From NCBI GenBank assembly GCA_046765875.1, contig JBKPSJ010000323.1, forward strand, positions 1-9,989: a stretch of 9,989 nt of DNA, read 5' to 3'. The position numbers and the translations under genes are program-made. Within the stretch, counting starts at the first letter, position 1; each line of letters opens with the position of its first letter. Below are positions 5,789-9,989 of this stretch, piece after piece. A model generated the notes under the pieces. It was not told the DNA's origin. It ran no database searches and was given only the letters and a program-made list of their open reading frames with translations. Source of the DNA: DASRHY01 sp046765875. Lineage in GTDB: Bacteria; Actinomycetota; Actinomycetes; Propionibacteriales; Kribbellaceae.

Positions 5789-6964
5789 GTGCCGCGCGGC
5801 TTCGCGCTGCGCGTCCTCGCCTACCACGCCTCGCGTGAGCTGATCCCGCTCTACGCGGTCTATGCGCTGTTGTTCCGCGACCACGGCCTCTCGCCGGGCG
5901 CGGTGTCGTCGCTGCTGGTGATCTGGTCGGTCACCGGCTTCGTGCTCGAGGTGCCGTCGGGTGCCTGGGCGGACGCGATCGACCGCCGACTGCTGCTTAT
6001 CCTGAGCGCTGGCGTGTACGCCGGCGCGTTCAGCAGCTGGATGCTGATGCCGAACTACGTCGGCTTCGCGCTCGGCTTCGTGCTGTGGGGTGCCAGTTCC
6101 GCGATGGCGTCCGGGACCTTCGAGGCCCTCCTGTACGACGAGCTCGCCGCACGTAAGGCGACCACCGGGTACACCGGGCTGATCGGATGGGCGCAGTCGC
6201 TGGCGATGGTGGCGACCGTCGTGGGTATCGCGGCGGCCGGTCCGCTGTATGCCCGGGGTGGTTACGCACTGGTCGGCTGGACCAGTGTGGGTGTCGCAGC
6301 GCTGCACGGCGTACTGGCATGGTCGTTGCCAAAGGCACCGAAGACCGAGGACGTCGAGGACGACGACGGGTCGTATCTGGCGATGCTCCGCGGCGGTGTT
6401 GGCGAGGCGGTCCGGCGGCCGGTAGTACGGCACGCGCTGCTGCTCGCCGCGGCGTTCGGCGTCCTGGCGTTCGACGAGTACTTCTCCCTGCTGGCACGTG
6501 ACGCAGGCGCTTCGAACTCGGCGGTGCCGTGGTTCGTGGCGCTGACCCTGCTCGGACCGGCGATCGGTACGGCGCTGGCCGGCCGGACCGCGGCGATGAC
6601 CGGCCGGCAGATGAGCTGGGTGGTCGCCGCGGCCGCCGTGCTGCTGTGCGGTGGTGCGTTGCTCGGCAATCTGGCCGGATTCGTCGCGCTGTCGATCGGC
6701 TACGGCCTGGCCTGGAACGCCTCGACCGTGGCCGACGCCCGGGTCCAGGACGCGATCGAGGGACCGGCCCGGGCCACGGTGACGTCGGTGCTCGGGCTGA
6801 GTACGGAGGTGTTCGCGCTGGCGACGTACGCCGTGGTCGGGATCGGCTCGGCATGGTTGTCGTTGGCCACGCTGGTGGCGATCGCGGGCCTGCCGCTGTT
6901 CGGTGTCGCCATCGGTGCCCGCAGTTGGCTCCAGGCGCGGCGTACCGGGGAGATGGTCGGCTAG
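5789..6964 (+). CDS. MFS transporter
   Basis: 391 residues, strongly hydrophobic with about 12 predicted membrane spans in two halves, an integral cytoplasmic-membrane protein. Features: first span about 15-30 after a short basic N-terminus; a motif-A-like loop after span 2 (PSGAWADAIDRR, 56-67); and a central cytoplasmic linker at about 181-212 rich in acidic residues (KTEDVEDDDG) separating the halves. This resembles putative drug or metabolite exporters of the major facilitator superfamily; substrate cannot be read from sequence. Start GTG at 5789 is the only in-frame start before the first span, since TGA lies two codons upstream. It lacks any Shine-Dalgarno (CAACCCTGACCC precedes it), so initiation may depend on the 8-codon frame ahead. 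It is separated by 70 bases from the DUF3500 gene and probably has its own promoter. Confidence 0.85.
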   Translation: MPRGFALRVLAYHASRELIPLYAVYALLFRDHGLSPGAVSSLLVIWSVTGFVLEVPSGAWADAIDRRLLLILSAGVYAGAFSSWMLMPNYVGFALGFVLWGASSAMASGTFEALLYDELAARKATTGYTGLIGWAQSLAMVATVVGIAAAGPLYARGGYALVGWTSVGVAALHGVLAWSLPKAPKTEDVEDDDGSYLAMLRGGVGEAVRRPVVRHALLLAAAFGVLAFDEYFSLLARDAGASNSAVPWFVALTLLGPAIGTALAGRTAAMTGRQMSWVVAAAAVLLCGGALLGNLAGFVALSIGYGLAWNASTVADARVQDAIEGPARATVTSVLGLSTEVFALATYAVVGIGSAWLSLATLVAIAGLPLFGVAIGARSWLQARRTGEMVG

Positions 6965-7006
6965 TGTCGCGCTGTCAAGCGACGGCATCGGCAGGAACCC
7001 GGTGCG

Positions 7007-7027
7007 GCGCTTGTCACCGGCAAGCGC
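7007..7027. repeat. Perfect 7-base inverted repeat downstream of the MFS gene
   Basis: GCGCTTG (7007-7013) and CAAGCGC (7021-7027) flank a 7-base loop TCACCGG, 42 bases after the MFS stop. A further CAAGCG occurs at 6976-6981. The hairpin could help end MFS transcription, though no T-run follows, or it could be an operator half-site pair for the next gene, whose candidate -10 lies 30 bases downstream. Confidence 0.35.
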
Positions 7028-7056
7028 ACGTCTGCCCGCGCGAGCGCCGCGCTCGG

Positions 7057-7062
7057 TAGACT
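7057..7062 (+). promoter_or_regulatory. Candidate -10 element TAGACT
   Basis: TAGACT matches TANNNT. A start site about 6-7 bases downstream (near 7069) would leave a very short leader before an in-frame GTG at 7074, or about 26 bases before the ATG at 7095. No good -35 is visible. Confidence 0.35.
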
Positions 7063-7094
7063 CTCTGGACCTGGTGGATGCCACACTCGCCCGC

Positions 7095-7694
7095 ATGACG
7101 ACGCAGCTGATGTACGTGCCGAACTTCTTCATGAAGCAGCGGTTCACGATGATGGTGAATCGCTACGAGCTGGTTGCCGCCAACCCGGACGGCAGCGAGG
7201 GTGAGCTGCTCGCGTTCGCGGAGCAGAAGCGAATGACGTTCAAGGAGCAGGTGACGTTCTTCTCCGACCCCGGCAGGACGCGGCCGCTGTTCGCGTTCAA
7301 GGCGCGCAAGGTGGTCGACCTCGGCTCCGGGTACGACGTGACCGACGCGTACGGTCAGCCCGTCGGCTGGTTCAAGAAAGACTTCGGCCAGAGCCTGTTC
7401 CGGTCGAGCTGGCACCTGTCCGCGCCGGGTGTCGAGGCGTTCGGCACCGAGCGCAACAACTCGATCGCGATCCTGCGGCGGGTCTGGGACTTCATCCCGT
7501 TCCTCGGCGAGATCTGGATCCCGTTCGTGTTCCACTTCGACTTCACCGACAAGACGACCGGTCAGCCGGTGATGGCCGTGGAGCGGAAGAAGTCGATCCG
7601 GGACAGCTACATCGTCACCGTTCCGGACCAGCGGCTCGACTTCCGCGTAGCCGCCGCGATGACCGTTGCGCTCGACGCGCTGCAGTCTCGCTGA
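7095..7694 (+). CDS. LURP-one-related (LOR) / scramblase-like family protein
   Basis: 199 residues, no signal peptide and no clear membrane helix. The pattern is that of the LOR beta-barrel fold shared with Tubby and phospholipid scramblases: an N-terminal block (MYVPNFFMKQRFTMMVNRYELV, residues 6-27, spelled here only as its landmarks MKQRF and NRYEL), a central strand pair with DVTDAYGQPVGWFKKDFG (81-98), and a C-terminal aromatic stretch (WDFIPFLGEIWIPF, 131-144) before a final helix (about 182-197). Bacterial members have no settled function; membrane or lipid binding is only a fold-based suggestion. No Shine-Dalgarno precedes ATG 7095, and GTG 7074 in the same frame adds seven residues (VDATLAR) and sits near a -10-like TAGACT, so it is a serious alternative start. 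The gene appears to be transcribed alone. Confidence 0.72.
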   Translation: MTTQLMYVPNFFMKQRFTMMVNRYELVAANPDGSEGELLAFAEQKRMTFKEQVTFFSDPGRTRPLFAFKARKVVDLGSGYDVTDAYGQPVGWFKKDFGQSLFRSSWHLSAPGVEAFGTERNNSIAILRRVWDFIPFLGEIWIPFVFHFDFTDKTTGQPVMAVERKKSIRDSYIVTVPDQRLDFRVAAAMTVALDALQSR

Positions 7695-7740
7695 GAACCG
7701 CCTTGGTCCAGCTGAGAACGGCGGAGGTTCCCGCTGAGAA
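7690..7740 (+). repeat. Three direct GCTGAGAA repeats, possible operator
   Basis: GCTGAGAA occurs at 7690-7697, 7711-7718 and 7733-7740, start-to-start 21 and 22 bases, about two helical turns. The first copy overlaps the LOR stop codon. The reverse complement core TCTCAG occurs once more at 7781-7786. The array lies 104 bases or more upstream of the LolA-like gene, in the only gap before that operon (7695-7843). Same-face direct repeats are what OmpR/PhoB-type response regulators or activators often bind; this is inference. No convincing -10/-35 pair was found in the gap. Confidence 0.4.
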
Positions 7741-7843
7741 TCACGTACTACCACGGTCGTACGCCGGCGACACGGCTCCCTCTCAGGGGTGAATTCGCGC
7801 GGGTGGCCTTGGTTCGCCGTGCGACCGGTGCGAGGCTTGAGCC

Positions 7844-8959
7844 ATGCGCGTGACACAGGTCAATCGGCGATGGCTCGTCCCAGTGGCGGCGGTGGCCGTG
7901 ATCGGAGCCGGCGCCGCAGTCGGTCCGGCGGTCGCCGGCGCATCGCCCGACCTGCCCGGTATCACCGCGCAGCAACTGCTCGCCAACGTGCAGACAGCCA
8001 AGGTCGACGGCCTGTCCGGCACCTTCAAGATGAGCGCGGATCTCGGGCTGCCGGCGCTGCCCAGCGGCATGGGCGGGCCGAGCCAGTCCCAGCTGACCGA
8101 CCTGCTCAGCGGCGACCACACCATCCGGGTCGCGTATGCCGCACCCGACAAGGCCCGCGTGTCCGTACTGGACAACATGTCCGAGCGGGTGCTGGTCACC
8201 GACGGCAAGACCGCGTGGGTGTACGACTCCCACGAGCACACGGCCATCAAGAAGACTGTTCCGGCGCATCCGGAGCGCTCGGCCCGGCCCCAGGTGATGC
8301 AGGACCCGCAGACGCTGGCCAAGCAGTTCCTCGCCGCGATCGACCCGACGACGAAGGTCAGCGTGACCGGGACCCGCTCCGTCGCCGGCCGGGACGCGTA
8401 CCTGCTGACGCTGACCCCGCGGACCGACCGGACCACGGTGGGCTCGGTGACGATCGCGGTCGACTCGAAGACCTGGACGCCGCTGCGGATCACCGTGATG
8501 CCGCGGTCGGGCGGCAACCCGGCGATAGACGCCGGATTCACCGATGTGTCGTTCGCGACACCGGCCGCCTCGACGTTCGCGTTCACCCCGCCGCCGGGCA
8601 CCAAGGTCAGCGACGAGGGCACCGACCAGGGCGGTAGCACGGCAGTGCCGAACCGTCCGTTCCCGCACCAGCCGAACGGCACACGGCCGCCGCAGCGCAA
8701 CCTCGGCGCAGCGCCGCCAACGGTGATCGGCACGGGTTGGGACGCGGTGGCCGTGACCCACTTCAACGCCGATACCACCTCCAACGGCATGCTGCAACAG
8801 CTACTGGCCAAGGCGCCGTCGATCAGCGGTAGCTGGGGGACCGGCAAGGTGGTCAGCAGCCGGATGGTCACGGCACTGGTCACCGACGACGGCCGGCTGA
8901 TGATCGGCTTCGTACCGCAGAGCGTCCTGGAGCAGGCCGCCGCCAAGGCACCTCGGTAA
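7844..8959 (+). CDS. Exported LolA/RseB-like protein
   Basis: 371 residues. An N-terminal signal peptide is clear: Arg8-Arg9, a hydrophobic core (about 10-30) and a likely cleavage after AGA (31-33) before Ser34. There is no lipobox cysteine, so it is probably secreted or held at the membrane only by its partners. Residues about 40-250 look like the LolA/RseB-type half-barrel that binds acyl chains or lipidated peptides (landmarks LVTDGKTAWVYD at 117-128, and TIAVDSKTWTPLRI at 203-216). A Pro/Gly/Asn-rich linker (about 250-292) leads to a small C-terminal domain (about 293-371) with GTGWDAVAV and SGSWGTGKVVSSRM. ATG has GAGG at 7832-7835, 8 bases upstream. The ABC ATPase starts 7 bases after its stop, so it likely acts with that transporter, perhaps as an extracytoplasmic lipid carrier or sensor. 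Fold assignment is by pattern, ligand unknown. Confidence 0.75.
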   Translation: MRVTQVNRRWLVPVAAVAVIGAGAAVGPAVAGASPDLPGITAQQLLANVQTAKVDGLSGTFKMSADLGLPALPSGMGGPSQSQLTDLLSGDHTIRVAYAAPDKARVSVLDNMSERVLVTDGKTAWVYDSHEHTAIKKTVPAHPERSARPQVMQDPQTLAKQFLAAIDPTTKVSVTGTRSVAGRDAYLLTLTPRTDRTTVGSVTIAVDSKTWTPLRITVMPRSGGNPAIDAGFTDVSFATPAASTFAFTPPPGTKVSDEGTDQGGSTAVPNRPFPHQPNGTRPPQRNLGAAPPTVIGTGWDAVAVTHFNADTTSNGMLQQLLAKAPSISGSWGTGKVVSSRMVTALVTDDGRLMIGFVPQSVLEQAAAKAPR

Positions 8960-8966
8960 GGCACCG

Positions 8967-9899
8967 GTGACGTCGCCGGTCGTCACCCACGGCCTGACCA
9001 AGCGATTTCGCGGCGGACAGGTGGCGGTCGACGGGGTCGACCTGGAGGTGCCGGCCGGCAGCGTGTTCGGCTTCCTCGGCCCGAACGGGTCGGGGAAGAC
9101 CACCACGATCAGGATGCTGCTCGGGCTGATCGAGCCGACGGCCGGCACCGTCGAGTTGCTCGGTGAGCCGATGCCGAACAGACAGCTGTCGGTACTGCCG
9201 CGGGTCGGGGCGCTGGTCGAGGGACCGGCGTTCTACCCGTTCTGGACCGGGCTGGCGAACCTGCTGCGGTTCGACGCCGCCGACCGGACCGCGGACCCGG
9301 GCACCCGCAAGCATCGCGCCGGTGAGGCGCTCGAGCGGGTCGGGCTGTCCGCGGCTGCCGGCAAGAAGGTCCGCGCCTACTCGCTCGGTATGCGGCAGCG
9401 GCTGGCGATCGCGGTGGCGCTGATGCGGCGGCGGGAGTTGCTGGTGCTCGACGAGCCCACCAATGGGCTGGACCCGCAGGGAACCCGTGAGGTCCGGGCG
9501 CTGATCCGCCAGCTCGCCGAGGACGGCACCACCGTGTTCACCTCGACGCACCTGCTCGCCGAGGTCGAGCAGGTCTGCACCCATGCCGGCGTGATGAGCC
9601 GCGGTCGGCTGGTCCGTCAGTCGACGGTGCCGGAGTTGCGGGCCGAACTGCGTACCCGGGTGGTGGTACGTACCCCGGACATCGACCAGGCGTTCGCCAC
9701 CCTTGACCGGCTCGGCGTCACGGACCTGCGCCGTGCCGACGGCGTTGTCGACGGCGATCCGGGCGAGCGGTCGATCGACGAGTACGCCGCGGCGCTGGTC
9801 GGCGACGGCGTCCGGCTGCACGGGTTCGGGGTGGAACGGCCGAGCCTCGAGGAGGCGTTCGTCGCGCTCACCGGGGAGGGCTTCGATGTCGCACAGTGA
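8967..9899 (+). CDS. ABC transporter ATP-binding protein, drug-export type
   Basis: 310 residues, a cytoplasmic ATPase that powers a separate membrane subunit. Walker A GPNGSGKTT (38-46), signature YSLGMRQ (138-144, a common variant of LSGGQ in this group), Walker B LLVLDEPTNGLDP (158-170, D162 and E163) and switch His195 in STHLL are intact. The Q-loop area reads ALVEGPAFYP (82-91), with Glu where Gln is usual, as in many antibiotic or peptide exporters. The C-terminal extension (about 225-310) with RPSLEEAFVALTG is typical of drug-resistance ATPases of the DrrA/CcmA type. GTG at 8967 has TAAGG 5 bases upstream, overlapping the previous stop. The next gene begins within its 3' end, so ATPase and permease are coupled. 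Substrate is unknown. Confidence 0.92.
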   Translation: MTSPVVTHGLTKRFRGGQVAVDGVDLEVPAGSVFGFLGPNGSGKTTTIRMLLGLIEPTAGTVELLGEPMPNRQLSVLPRVGALVEGPAFYPFWTGLANLLRFDAADRTADPGTRKHRAGEALERVGLSAAAGKKVRAYSLGMRQRLAIAVALMRRRELLVLDEPTNGLDPQGTREVRALIRQLAEDGTTVFTSTHLLAEVEQVCTHAGVMSRGRLVRQSTVPELRAELRTRVVVRTPDIDQAFATLDRLGVTDLRRADGVVDGDPGERSIDEYAAALVGDGVRLHGFGVERPSLEEAFVALTGEGFDVAQ

Positions 9900-9989
9900 G
9901 AGCCTGCCGACCGAGGTTGCCGGCGAGATCGACACCGGGTCGCGGACCTATCCGCTGCAGTTGTTCCGGTCCGAGTTGCACCTCGTTTT
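9886..9989 (+). CDS. Presumed ABC transporter permease, 5' fragment
   Basis: ATG at 9886 overlaps the ATPase gene by 14 bases and has a strong Shine-Dalgarno, GGGGAGGG (9873-9880), 5 bases upstream. Thirty-four codons are visible before the window ends. The hydrophilic start and a block ending YPLQLFRSELHLV look like the cytoplasmic N-terminus just before the first membrane span of ABC-2-type permeases. Identity as the permease rests mostly on position and coupling to the ATPase. Confidence 0.65.
   Translation, partial: MSHSESLPTEVAGEIDTGSRTYPLQLFRSELHLV

Noticed and set aside
5723..7147. A 474-residue open frame on the minus strand opposite the MFS gene
   Set aside because: Composition is Arg/Gln/His-heavy without domains, while the plus strand encodes a coherent 12-span transporter.

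Overview
The window reads as ordinary chromosomal DNA from a GC-rich actinomycete. It has strong third-position GC bias, frequent GTG starts, 4-base start/stop overlaps, and candidate -10 hexamers of the TANNNT type lying about 6 bases from start codons. The gene families resemble those of soil actinomycetes such as Kribbella or Nocardioides; that placement is an inference from overall flavour, not a measured result.

Layout: (1) 1-190 is the 3' end of an unrecognised gene with an acidic C-terminus. (2) 292-3064, minus strand, is a tight three-gene operon read 3064 to 292: a signal-less class A beta-lactamase-fold serine hydrolase, an enolase-superfamily dipeptide epimerase carrying the DxD signature of L-Ala-D/L-Glu epimerases, and a YkfC-like SH3b-SH3b-NlpC/P60 endopeptidase. 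The genes overlap by GTGA and ATGA, and none has a signal peptide, so they form a plausible cytoplasmic muropeptide recycling route comparable to the Bacillus ykf operon. (3) From a 66-base divergent gap, a plus-strand run begins: cobD/cbiB (adenosylcobinamide-phosphate synthase), a histidine-phosphatase-superfamily protein and a DUF3500 protein, the last two overlapping by 19 bases. (4) 5747-6964 holds an MFS transporter whose reading frame is interrupted near its start: an ATG placed ideally behind a -10-like element opens an 8-codon frame that ends in an in-frame TGA, and the transporter restarts at a GTG one codon later. (5) 7095-7694 encodes a LURP-one-related (LOR/scramblase-like) protein. 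(6) 7844-9989 is a second operon: an exported LolA/RseB-like protein, a drug-export-type ABC ATPase and the first 34 codons of its presumed permease. Three direct GCTGAGAA copies spaced 21-22 bases precede it and could be an operator.

No RNA gene, insertion sequence, CRISPR array or prophage feature was seen, and there is no gene-free stretch above 300 bases. No clearly new system stands out. The most useful leads are the muropeptide operon, the interrupted 5' end of the MFS gene, the cobD-phosphatase-DUF3500 linkage and the repeats upstream of the LolA-like/ABC operon.
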